Part shown: one piece after another, positions 12,461 through 23,531 of the stretch | How the letters are laid out: each line of letters begins with the position of its first letter | How positions within the stretch are numbered: the stretch's first letter is position 1 | Translations under genes and position numbers: made by a program | The notes under the pieces: model-generated | Told to the model about the DNA's origin: nothing | Seen by the model: the letters and a program-made list of their open reading frames with translations, nothing else | Database searches by the model: none | NCBI RefSeq assembly: GCF_000006565.2 | Contig: NC_031480.1 | Location: 4,713,529 to 4,777,528, forward strand | DNA length: 64,000 nucleotides | Origin: Toxoplasma gondii ME49 | Lineage: Eukaryota > Apicomplexa > Conoidasida > Eucoccidiorida > Sarcocystidae | Direction: 5' to 3'

Positions 12461-13618
12461 TATGTATATCTATACGTAAATATACCCGTTTACGTGTACA
12501 GACCCGTCTGTCAGTTGTGGTTCTATCTGAACTATGTTGAGTTGTCGCTTGAACACCGTCGCTTGTCGACTCTGGAAGACGTTCACTAAGGGAAGTCTGA
12601 CTGAGTGGACCGTAACACTCTCTGCTTCTTCAGTTGTGAACAGAACGGGTGTACCTTGGCTGCGAATGCAGAGGCGGTCGTTGAAGGCTTCTGTGCTGGC
12701 GAAGGCCCAGCAGGATCCGCAGTCGCCCTGGTCTCTGACATGTCCGACGACGTCTTTGCATGCAGGGAAGGCGGTCCGGGCATCGAAGTGAGCAGGTACC
12801 GGCTCTGTTGCGTTTTCGAACTCTTTCGCGGGAAGCGGCATGCCTTTGGGAGTCGGGAACCCCTCGACTTTGGTGTTGACGAGGAAGGTCCCCATGAGTT
12901 TCTTCGCGTCCTTCAAACTCAAGTACCTGAAGCGAAGGGAGACCTCCGGCTCCCATGTGTGTCCAGCACCTTCTCCTGTTTTTCCTGCTTGTTTTTCCAT
13001 CTTTCTTTTGATGAGTGCGACGGCCGCATTCGAGCTGGCGGGGCGACTTTCCCAGAAGACGTCTTCGCCAGTCTCTTTCAGCGCCTTCTTCAGGTCGCCG
13101 GGGTCCCGGCCCGCTTCGTCCGCCTGCTCTGACGGAAAAGCTTTCTCGGAGACGAGAACCGAATCTCGCACGATGTGACGCATGCTGTGGGTGAGGTGCC
13201 GAAAGAAATTCGCCTTCCACAGCTCCATGTCTTCGCTGTCAGCCAGCAGGAGGCGGAGCAGTTCCCCTGCATCTTCTGGGTGACCACGCAAAGTGCCTCC
13301 GTCGGATCGTCGCTCTGGCGCGGAATCGCGGTCCCGCGGCGCGCTTTCTGTCAGGTTGCCGGAGGTAGCGACTACCTGCTCTGCAACGATGCTGGCAAAC
13401 AACGACTCCACGGACTCTGGAGAAACAAACGCGTTCAGGACGTCCTCCGCGCTGAAGGACTCGCGAGGATCCACGGATGTGTCTTCAGAAAGCGGAAACA
13501 ACGAGTCGTCCGGGGTGCCTGCGGCTCGTGTGTACATACACCCGAGAAGAAGGATTGCCGCGAGCGCGGCGACGGGCAGCGGGGTGCCCAGAACGCGAAA
13601 AGACTTTCGCCCCTCCAT
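8512..13618 (-). CDS. CPB: Cathepsin B-like cysteine protease (toxopain-1 type)
   Basis: Papain-family (C1A) protease that in this parasite group acts in rhoptry and endolysosomal compartments. Exons in transcript order are 13618-12655, 12063-11942, 10814-10617, 10337-10153, 9271-9171 and 8651-8512. All borders are GT-AG and the phases are consistent, giving 569 residues. An N-terminal signal anchor ([13 protein letters not shown]) is followed by a pro-region of over 200 residues. Catalytic Cys303 lies in [10 protein letters not shown], His484 in [12 protein letters not shown] and Asn504 in [11 protein letters not shown]. Exon 3 carries the occluding-loop segment CAHH between cysteines, typical of cathepsin B and linked to exopeptidase activity. 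After the conserved GIDGE a Glu-rich extension of about 45 residues ends the protein. A second ATG nine bases upstream (13627) would add three residues; I chose 13618 because the resulting 569 residues match the published toxopain-1 length as I recall it. Confidence 0.95.
9999..10100. repeat. (TA)n then (TATG)n microsatellite in cathepsin B intron 4
   Basis: A pure TA run of about 20 bases is followed by GTATGTGTGTATGTACG-like tetranucleotide repeats. GCATGCATGC stands immediately before it. Confidence 0.85.
10915..10980 (-). pseudogene. Degenerate tRNA-like sequence inside cathepsin B intron 2
   Basis: Read on the minus strand, 10980-10974 and 10921-10915 pair at six of seven acceptor-stem positions. 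Positions 10939-10923 form a perfect 5-bp stem around a 7-nt loop like a T arm. CTGCTAA at 10956-10950 looks like a Ser(GCT) anticodon loop, and an oligo-T stretch (complement of 10905-10909) follows. The anticodon stem has two mismatches, the D arm is unrecognisable and the T-loop deviates from TTCRAN. I infer a decayed tRNA or tRNA-derived element, not a working gene. Chance similarity remains possible. Confidence 0.3.
12401..12482. repeat. (TA)n microsatellite in cathepsin B intron 1
   Basis: About 80 bases of TATATA with TATG interruptions, between exons 1 and 2 of the protease gene. Confidence 0.9.
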
Positions 13619-15402
13619 TTTTTCCATGGTGAAAAAAAGCTGATGGTGCAGGACTGATATTCCGTCAATCTTGTTTTTGAAGACGCAAAACCTCTGGGTT
13701 TTCGCCGTCCGTAAAAGCAAGGGAGGAAGGATGTATGGAGGGCCTAGAACAAGTCACGTTGCCGCGCGTGCCGTTGACAGACACCGAAAAAAAAACTCAC
13801 GACCCCATTCAAAAAGAGAGTTTGGATGCCAGAATCCTACGAGATTCTGGAAGTGTCTGTTTCTCTGTTTCTGACAGGAGAGCGAAAGCACGGCGTCCGC
13901 GCTTGGTGCCACAAGACCAGCCTGAAACAAACGGGAAACATCAAGAAGCCAAGGAAGCGCAGAATTGCAAATCAAACAAACGACCATGTGAGCAACAAAG
14001 AGGAAACGCTTGCGCCACGGTCTCTCTTCACTGGCCACACAAGAACGGCTGTACCTCTGAGAACACTAAACCGCGCCACTTAAAAACTGTGGATTTTTTG
14101 GCAGGCTCTTCGCTCTTTCCGCCAACTGTCTCAATGCTCACGCCAGTTGTCTTGGCGGCTTTCCGTCCAGCAGCAGTCGTTGCGAGTGTTACCTAACTTG
14201 ATGCTAGCGCGAAACAAAACGGACAGCGTGAGGTTGAAAGTGTGTGTGTCTCAACGGCAAACAGCGGCTCAACGGCAGGCGATTCCCTCGAACGTTGACT
14301 TTCGACGATACCAGGCGCACTTGTCGTCTGGACCAGCTGGCTACACTCCTGTATATTATGGCAACGCTGAAAAAGCCACAAACTCCCCGATTTGCAGATG
14401 CTTTCGTCCTGTCATGTTGCTGTCTGTTGCCTTACCTCTCAGCACTCGCGTCAAGAACAAGCGTTCGCAGGAGAGACACGCGCGGTTGGTTTTTCCGGCG
14501 AAAGTCGACGGTTGTCGGCGTTCAGCTGGGCACAAAAAGGCGCTTCATCCGGAAAGGAAAACGCTGAGAAGCCGTAAAAGGAAGCAACCAGACCGTTTCC
14601 TGTCCCGTCACTCAAGTTCACCGAGAAAGCCGGATGAGTCAGCAACGCGCCGCAGGCACACCGGCCCCAAAACGCGAAATTCGTATATAAGCCGACGCGC
14701 GTCCGAAGCGCCACAACTCTGAAGGAGGGCATGCAGCCCCGACGGCCGGTTAAGAAGCCTACTCTCTCACAGGTCGCAAAGACAGGCAAGAAACGCGAGA
14801 CCTTCAAACAGGTATCTTCGCGCGAATTTGTTTCCCGCGTAACGGTAGAGAAGGCACGCAGACATGCCTTTTACGCTAAATCGTCAACCCAAAGATAGGA
14901 ACTGGATGTTAGGTAGCCTCTCAAGGTCGGGGCGACTAGGAGTGACGCCCGAACAGGCGTTTCAGCGTCATGTTTTCTCTCCCGTCGACAGAAACGTGAA
15001 CATGCCCAATACATGCTCTTTAGAAATCCGTTAGTTGATGGATTGAAACGGAGCAGACTCAGAATTTTCTCGGATCTGCTGTCCAGACAACCCGTCGATT
15101 TTCCGCCACAGGTTTCTCCGTCGTGCATGCGCGCGCAATTGTCTCAACTACTCGTTCTCTTTTCTTTACCTCATACTCCCTTTCGCCTCCGTCGTTTGTT
15201 TCGTTATTCCTTCCTCTGGTAGGTTTTTCTGTCTTTCAGTTAGTGTGCCGTCGCCCTCCGGTTTGTCCACGCTTGTGTTTCGCCCGTCGTCTCTTCCGTC
15301 CCCTGACAGTCTCAACCCCTCTTGAAGTCGCCTCGCAGTTGATTTCCGCTTTTTTGTAGTTGTCCTCTGGGATTTTGCGCGACGTCGTTTAGCCTGTCCA
15401 GC
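13619..15402. promoter_or_regulatory. Divergent spacer holding cathepsin B and PAF1 promoters
   Basis: The two flanking genes start here in opposite directions, so 1.8 kb must contain both promoters and 5' UTRs. There is no TATA box to point to, as is usual in apicomplexans. An ORF of 191 codons on the + strand (14147-14722) is basic and compositionally unlike neighbouring exons, so I treat it as noise. Core promoter positions cannot be set from sequence alone. Confidence 0.45.
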
Positions 15403-18400
15403 ATGAGGCAGACAGGAAGGCCTGCGAGTCAGGCGACCGGCGCTGGCGCCGGAGAAGACCGGCCGTCTGGCCGGCGTCTCGCCTTTGTTCCCTCGCGCAA
15501 CTTCCGCCCGAGCGGCTCTCTCGCTTACTTGCAAACAAAATCTCTGTATCTTTACTCGCCTTCTTTTCAAGTACCTCTGCCGCGAATCCCTCTCGCGCCG
15601 AAGTTTTGTGCGTATCCCTTCAGCCGTGAGGCCATTTGCGGAAAGCCGCCTGCACAGGACGCCGCGTCGAAGGAGACCCGGCACCTGACTCGGCAGCTGG
15701 GGGCGGCAGGGGGGGGGCACTCGATCCCTCTCGAGGAGGTCGGCGAGGAAACGGGTGCAAATGTCTTCGACGTCGTCGCCTCTCTTCAGCTCCTCCAAGA
15801 ATTCGACGTTGCGGGCATTCTGCCGAACCTGATCAACCCCAAGGGGTATCCGAACCTCCTCGCGGTCCCACCGTTGGCCGCGCCGCCTGTGGTAGGTGGC
15901 TCGGGTGTACGTACAGCCGGCAAAGGCCAGGCGAGTGCGCCCTTCTCCCTGTTTCAGCACCTGCCGGCGGAAGACTTCGACATCGTCTCCAACGTGCTGC
16001 CCGAGTTGGCTCTCCACCGCATGCAGCAAGCGCGGCTCAGCAAGCGAGAAGGCGAGAAGGGAAAGGCGTCGGAAGGGACCAAGTCGCGCGCGCCAGAGGG
16101 CACAGACGCCGACAGAGCAGGCGCCTTCGAAGCCGCTGGACTGTATAGACACCCGACGCAGCCGCACCTCAAGCCGAAGAGGGTAAGCGAGAGGGGCACA
16201 GAGAGAAATGTGGAGAAGGCTGAAGAAGGAGGGGACATACAGAGGGTCGCGGAAGACGGAGAGGCAGAGATGACAATTGGCATGGGATGCGCCTGAGACA
16301 AACACCCGCCGGACGTTACGAGACGGCGAACAGCGTTGAAAGCAGAAAGTTTCGCAAGACCGCTCGACAAAAAAGGCATCTCTTTTCAGACGAGGAGGAG
16401 AGAAAAGAACGAAAAAGGGCAGGAAACTCTGATCTCACATTTCGCTTCTTCCGCCAAGTTTGTGTGGCTCTCTTCCCGTGCTTTACGACTCTCGCGTCTC
16501 TAGCCTTTTGGCCGTCCGGCTTGCTTTGCGTTTCAGTTTCTGATCCTTTCCTCACGCCTGGCGTAGGTGATCCTTCATCTTCCGTCTTTTTTTCTGCTCG
16601 TTTCCCCAGATATTCTCGGTGGTTCCGCATAGACGTCTGTGCGGGAACGACTACCTGCCTGTGGGGATCGATCTGCCGGCGGAGGTGGAGGCCGACCTCG
16701 AGAAAGAGGCCACTGGAGACTCGCTGTTTCTCGACGAAAGCGAGGAGACAGGCGATCGCCGCTCCCTCGCTGCTGGCGCAACTCGACAGATGCCTCCGGC
16801 TGTTTTGCTCGTCAACGAAGCGACCAAAACGTCCGTTTCCTATGGGTTTTACACCAAAGTGCCAGAGAGCGAGACGTCGCAGGTTAAGCGCGAAGAAGGC
16901 GAGGCTGCAGACAAAGCTGCAGAGACACTCAACGCAAAGTATCGCTTCTCCAGATTCTACTCATCCCACATGGTGAGTGAAGCGACCCGCGCCAAGATGC
17001 GCTGCCTGGAAAGAAAGCAGCGACAGCGCGTCTCCATGTGAGTGTGTGGATGTATCCCTGAGTACTTGCCTGCTGTTCCGCGTTCCGCGTCGTTCACAGC
17101 GAGAAAGGAACGGCGTCGAAAACAAGCTGTGCTTCACGGAGAAAACCGGGATTCAAGGCGTTTTGGTGTTCACGTTGTGTGTACTCTTGTGCTTGTGCGT
17201 AAGCGTTTTTGAGAGTGTGTGGTGAGGGCTGCCATCCACTTTTTTTGTGGGTGGTTTTGTGCTTCTTGTGTCTGTCGTTTTTCATATCACACTGTGTGTT
17301 TCCGATGTGCGTCCAGCAGCCGTTCATTTGCGTTCGTTCCTCGCTCCTGGAAGTCTCCCCTTGCGCGCGTCTTCTCTGTCTCCGCTCCTCGCCCCGAAAA
17401 CAACCTGGTGCTCGCCTCCCCGTCCGTCTTGTTTTCTCTTCTCATCCTTTCCGGTTGTCGCTCTCTCTCTGTCTCTCTGCACGAGCACTCAACTTAGGTC
17501 CTGAGTATGAGTTCTGTGGAAAGTCAACGCCTGCGTCTCTGTTCTTCAGCTGGCTAAGGACGCGGGTGCGCCGACGGAGAACTCGTTCCTTCTGTTTATT
17601 CCGAACGCCTCCTCCGCAGTGGAGGAGGCGCAAGGCGCTTCGCCGCCGAGAGAGGAGCTTGCTTTCGTCGTGCCGCTTCACTCGCAGCGGCGCATTCTCG
17701 TGAAGGCGGGAGGCAGCGCGAGGCGGCCTCGGTTGAGTCTCGCTGCTCGCGTCCTCACCAAGGAGGAAGAAGAAGACAGAGAGGCTCGCCGAGCAGCAGC
17801 GTGTGGTCGCGAGCCTGGAAAGCGACGCGTTGACGGTGAGGCCCGTGGTTTGCAGTGTCCAGAGAATTCAGTGAAAACGAAAAAAAGGACAAGTGGGTCG
17901 ATGTGCAACGGGTTGCACGCGTTTGTCTTGTCAGACCGCGGCAGCGGACAACACACTGAAGGCTTCAACTCGAGAAGGGGGAAATCCGGTGTGAAAGTTC
18001 GCTCTTGGGGGGGACTGTCGCTCTCCCAGAGGCGCGTCTTTGTGTTCACTGTGAGGCGATGCGGAGGCTTGTCGGAAAAAAGACGCACATCCCCCAACGC
18101 TGTGCAGGGGGAAGAGATGATCCATGAAGGCATGACAAACGACGGAGTCTCTCTTCAAGTACAGGAGATGAACTTCTTTTTTCCACTGGAACATGCGGAT
18201 AGAGTACAAGTTGTGTAGGGGATATCGAGGCCTGTCGCTGATGAGCTGTCTTGGTCCTTCCTCAAGCAGTCGCTCGACTCACAGACGGCCTAAAGACCGC
18301 TGGACGTGAAGTCATGCATAAAGTTTCCTAGCTGACCAAGTGCGGTGTAGCGACACCTGGGGGCTGGCTAACGAAGTCGCTGTCGGTGAAGCCAGTGACA

Positions 18401-19048
18401 TTAGAGAGATTGAGTGAGCTGGCAGCCTGTTCCTCGAAGGCGGAGGATGTGCGGGCTGGTAAAGCAGGCAGAAAATGCCAACCTTTCGATTGAGGCGTAG
18501 AACGTCTCGCGTCGTCTTCTGCACGGTCTCACTTTCTTATTTCAACGCTTGTCTTCTTCCCTGTATCGAGCGCGTATCGTCTTTGTTTTTCGTGGCTGGC
18601 AAGCGCTTTTTCCTTCCGGGGACGTCGCCTGCAGCCGGCGTCTTCTCTCTCTTCACGCAGTGCAACTGCGCCGTCCTGCTTCTCATTCGCTCTCTTGAAG
18701 AACAACCGTTTTCCCTCTGTGTGTGCCGTCGGTTTTCCAGAAATGAGTGGAGAGGACGAGGGGTCTGGGTCCGACGCGTCTTTGCGCGATACGAGTGGGG
18801 AGGAGGCGAGTGACGGAGGCGGAGACAGTTCGGAGACAGGGCGGAAGCGACGGAGACAGTCTCCGGAGGCCGCCGAGCCTGACGGAGAGAGCGGCGGTCA
18901 AGACGCGTTGTTTGCGCACGATGAAGAAGAAGAGAGGGAAGCGAGCACAAGTTCCTCTTCTTCCTCCAGCGACTCGAGCAGCAGCGGCAGTGAAGACGAC
19001 GGTGAAGAAGACTCCTCAGAGTCTTCAAACGAAGAAGACGAAGAATAA
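15403..19048 (+). CDS. PAF1: PAF1, RNA polymerase II-associated factor (PAF1 complex)
   Basis: Scaffold subunit of the nuclear PAF1 elongation complex, which travels with RNA polymerase II and promotes histone H2B ubiquitination and H3K4/K36 methylation. Exons 15403-16182, 16610-16972, 17550-17835 and 18741-19048 give 578 residues with consistent phases. Family landmarks run in order: PLPRIPLAPKFCAYPF matches the PAF1 IPFDPKFITYPF block; GILPNLINPKGYPNLL matches DLINPDTYR; YRFSRFYSS then SFLLFIP matches the EYNW and YFFIF region; VVPLHSQRRILV stands at the YNELETRVRL position; RVLTKEEEEDREARR matches the following helix. The last exon is a Ser/Glu/Asp-rich tail, as in PAF1 of other eukaryotes. 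ATG 15403 opens the first conserved exon. Several 5-10 residue insertions are Gly/Ala/Arg-rich, which is normal for this organism. Confidence 0.88.
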
Positions 19049-22000
19049 GCAGCGAGAAACGATCCCCCTGGAAGAGACGCAGAGAAAAGAGAGGAAGAGA
19101 CAAGGAGAAACGGGGAGCGAGATAAGGGAAAGAGAAGAACTGAAGACAGACGGCTTTCAAAGACAGGGTCCGTGTGAATGCAGGTTTTACGACTGATTTT
19201 TCTTTCGAGAGTTCCGTTTCTCAATTGGCCTTGTCCGCTGTGTGCGCCTTCCAGTCCACTCGAGGCATCGTCGCCCTCTGCCGTTCCCGAAACGATTCTC
19301 CCTCAACTTCTCTCTTCTCTCCTTTTTTTTCATGTCCACGGGTCTGTCTGTTCTCTCTCGCTTTTTCCATCGCGCGTTTCTCGTGTTGCTTCTTCTTCAC
19401 GTTCGGTGGAAACTTCCCTTCCCTTCACTCTCCTCCCTCCTTCCTATTTCTCTTTTCCTTCTCTCTTTTCTCGCTTCATTTGCCTTTCTCCGTATCTCCG
19501 TATCTCCGTCTCCTCTTCCTTTCTTGCTTGTTCTCGGCTTTCCTGACCTCAGTCCTCTAACTCTACCTCCGTGCTGGGTATGACATCTCACTTGCTTTTC
19601 CGGCAAGGTGGCATCGGTCCCTGTTTGTCGCTTTTTCGAAAGGGAAAACTCTTTCTGTTTTGCCTTTGCTGATCTTCAGTTTTCGAGAGTGTTTCTTCCG
19701 GTTCCCGGCGATCACGCTGAGAGAGAGAAAAGGCACCCAGTGAGGGGTGTTTGACGTTGGAGGCCCCTTTCTCGAAGTTAATCCTAGAAATCTGTATCTG
19801 AATGCTCGTCTCTTGACTTCTGGATCTCCTGTCTTTCCATTCCTTCTCCTGTCGCGCTTCTGCTAGGGGTCGTCACACGTTTTCCTCGTCCACTTCCAGA
19901 TCTTCTTGTCTCGTTCCCCTCTTTCTTGTCCTCTGTCTGTTCGCTCTTCCCCTCTCTGTTGTAGGTCGCGAGGTCCTTCTGTCGTCCTCGTTCCTGGCAT
20001 GTACTGTCTCCTATTATAAGCGGAATCCCCGCAAACCGTTCAAGACACGGAAACCGTTAACAGACGTTCTTCCTGAGGCCTGTTGCCTTTCAAGACACTA
20101 CTCGGAATAGCTTCTTTGATGGAAAGTCTGGCAGGCCTAAGTAAAGAAATGTAAACCTGAAAATTTTCAAATGGTCTGTTTTCATCCAAGACGATTTATA
20201 GTTGCCTGTCTCATTCAGAATTATTTTCTCTGGAATTCGGACTAACGTTGTCGTTCCTTTCGCTGAGGAAGACCTTGTTTTCTTCAGCCCCGCCAGCAAC
20301 CCACAGAACGCGTTCTTTCCAGCGAAAGCAACTCCCCTCTTGCTTCACATGCATGTCACAGGTCCTTGGAATGAAGTCACATGCATTGCTGGATTGTTTT
20401 GTACGAAGTGCCAACGCTTTCGGAGGACATTTGGGCGCTCGGGGTGCCACCGAAATGGCAGTGCGCCTTTTTTTGAGGTGGTGACAAGCGAACGCGAACT
20501 TCGATCAGGCACCACAGTCCCGATCGCAACCAACAGTTCACTTCCCTTTTCTCCTTGTCGAATGCATGCGCGCTGAGTTGAATCTGTCTCTCAGACGATC
20601 CCCTTAACTGCGTTCCACTATTTCTATCTTTGAATCCTTACAAGGTATTCGTTGCCTTAAGCATGGTCGGCAAACGGAAGAGAACTTGGACTGAGGAAAG
20701 AAGCAGAAAAACCCGAAAAACGCTTGTCAATAATCCTGTTTCACGAAGGCCGCTTTCCGTACGACGGGTCTATTCACAGCCGCATCTGTTTCCTTCCACC
20801 CCCGCTTCTCGCGTCTGAAGACATGAAAGCCATTTCTTTTTGGGAAATGCCTGAGGCAAACCATGAAGCAGAAAAGACGTCTTCTACGAAAGGGGTCACC
20901 TCTCTCCAGACCACAACTTCACAAGCAAACACCACCCCACTGGGAGGTCCAGATGACTGGCAAGAAATCACACAAGTCGAGTTGCTAAGTCTTCTTCAGC
21001 TGCTCATACACCGCCGTTCACAACAATCACACTCAAATCGGGACTTGTCGCAACACATAGATTTACTTTTGGCTTGAAAATATGTCCACGTACTTAAGAT
21101 GCATGCAAATATTCGGTCTATATCGGTTTTGGAAAATGACAGCGTCACAGCAGTTTTCTATACGGTAACAATATCAGCTTTCCATGTCGAACCCGTTCTC
21201 TTGCGGAAATCAGCGTCTTCGGTGAAAGAACTAGTTCCATCAGAAAAAGCTCAGAAAACCGACGAGAGACGGATCGCCCTCTGGCCTCAGCATATACACG
21301 GAAGAAATGGAAGTCGTTCTTGTGTGGCAGGCATATCCATTTAGAAAGCTTTTTAACACTGACGTTCGAAGCAGGATACGCATTCATAGCTACACATGCT
21401 TAATATGTTATACATATATATATATATGTTATATAAATACATGCATACGTATATGTGAGTATATATGCCCTCGATTGCAGTGTCTTGAACGGAGAGTTTT
21501 CAGGCGATGACTAGCGGTCTTTGCGTCTTTTTCATTTCCTTATGTTTCTCTACAGCTTAAGGAACAGGCCGTTTGCCGAGAGGAAGCGAGCAATTCGAGA
21601 TCGAATTCGTCTCTCCAGAAGTTAGATACTCCAGATATTTCCGTGGTCGAGCTGTTCAGTAAACCGATCCTCTCTTTTTAAGATGGTCCTTTTCAATACT
21701 GTTGATTATTCTGTCCTTGAGCTCTTAGACAAAGCTGTCGTGTCTCCAGAAAAAACCTCGAAATAATGCTAATTACCCCAGCCTCCCGCTTCGACAAAAC
21801 AAAGACTTCGCCGAAAAACCACTGAAATCCTCTTTACATCCCCCGGTTTTCGGCTTCGCAAAAGACTCCGCTGGAGGTACACCGGAGAATCGTACAGGTC
21901 GTCGCTGCGCAAGCGCACAACTTTAAAAGGCTGCTGTTCGTGAAAAAAGGGAGTGTGTCTTAGTTTCTGTCTGGAGAGTCTTTTTCTTCTGGAGTCAGTG

Positions 22001-23531
22001 AGAGTCTTCGTTTTACCTCGATTGCACCTCGTCCTCGTAAAAAGCCATCAGTCCCGCAGTCGCCGAGAAGTTGACTTTCTCCCGTCCAGAACGCAGAAGA
22101 TTTGGAAACGAAAAACACGAACGGAGAAGGCAAGGAGACAAAGAAAAGGAGACAAGACTGGAAGACTCAAAAACAGAGCAGTCTTCTGTTCTGGGGGGCG
22201 ACGACACCGTTTGTCCTCTCGCCGCGCGAGGTCGAGTGTAGTGGTGTGTCTCTCTTTTTCTCGAATTGCATGCGCTCGACGGCGCTACTTTGTTGCAAAG
22301 ACCAGAGAAGCCCGAGAGCCACTCTTTCAAACGCCGGTTTCTGCCTTTTCTTCTCTCTTTCCATGGAGAAAGTCTCTCTTCCGTTTTCTCGCATTTTCCA
22401 CGCGCGTTCGTCAGGTGTACGTACAGCTGGCGGTGGACTCTAACTCCAGAGGGGAAAGCAGTGGTTTTTCTGCGGCCGGTGTGGCCGGTCTTGGTTTTCC
22501 ATCGTTTTTTTCGGAGGAACGCTGAAAAGAGTTGCATTTTGTGTGAAACGTTTCTCTTCTCTCGTGTCTTCTTGTCCGTCCGGTCGCACCACAGTCGAGA
22601 GAAACGCCTCCGTTTGTAGCAACCTCCAGGGTGTTCTTTCCCGATCATCTTCTGCCCTCTCTCCTCTCCCTCGTTTCTGCTCCTCGAGCGTTCCCCTGCA
22701 TCGGAGAAAAGACCTTTTTCCTATTCTGCGTCCTCTTCTCTGCACAGTGAGTTGCAGAGACGCCTCCAGAGAGAGACAGTTATCTCTTTGTCATCTAAAG
22801 GCCGATCTCCAGCGAGAGACCGAGAATGTTCTCGAGAGTGCCGAACCGACTTTCTTCTTGTTCGCTGTGTCATCAGTTTTTCCTTTCTTTGCGTCTTCCT
22901 TAGCGTTATCTTGCAGTCTGCAGGACATCTTCTCTCTGGCGGCCTCCTCGCGTTGATTCCATTTCTCGCGCATTCATCCAAAAAGTCTCGATTGTTCACA
23001 TCATCTGACAGTGTGTCCTCTCTGTAAACCTCCCGTGTGCTGTCGCTCTGGCGGCCAAAAAATACAAAGGAAAGACATCGTTTCTCTGCAAAAACATCTG
23101 CAGAGCTCTCGAGCGTTGTAGAGCGAGAAGACTCTCGGTTCTTATCTCTTTTTTGAGACCCGCACCGGCCTCTCTTTTCGTCATCCCCGCAAAAGCGAGC
23201 GTTCACCTCGCTGTGTACACGAGGAAACGTTTTCTGCTCCTACTCTGTGGATAAACCGCCGAGTAGTTCCCAGTGTCGACTGATGTCCTGCGTACTGTGT
23301 GCTCTGCTGCGGAGCTGCTAGCCTCGTTCGCTCCCTCAGGGTCGCAACTTTCTTTCTTGTTCGTCATTTTCAGCCGTGCTGTTGCCGGCGTTTTTCACCC
23401 CCATGCTGTGTGTCAACTGGCTGCGACGACCTCTCGCTGTTGTGACAGAGCATACATCTCGTTTGTCTGGGAAGGTGTCAAGGTCTCTTCGTTAGTGGCG
23501 GTGGCCTGGCTTTTCCTCCAAACGCTTCGCA
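19049..23531. other. Long intergenic spacer, PAF1 3' flank to helical-repeat gene 5' flank
   Basis: About 4.5 kb without a supportable gene. It is pyrimidine-rich on the + strand in two blocks (about 19190-19560 and 22500-22960), which creates ORFs of low complexity on both strands. A short (TA)n tract lies near 21412-21440. ORFs up to 211 codons lack family motifs and overlap one another on opposite strands. Confidence 0.45.
21412..21440. repeat. Short (TA)n microsatellite
   Basis: About 28 bases of TATATA in the long spacer after PAF1. Confidence 0.8.

Noticed and set aside
12605..13657. Several + strand ORFs over 110 codons
   Set aside because: Antisense shadows of the GC-rich first exon of cathepsin B.
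14147..14722. 191-codon + strand ORF in the cathepsin B/PAF1 spacer
   Set aside because: Basic, low-complexity translation without motif or splice context, and located where two promoters are expected.
22013..22648. 211-codon minus strand ORF overlapping 100-190-codon + strand ORFs
   Set aside because: Composition follows purine/pyrimidine bias; both strands are open and no family motif is present.
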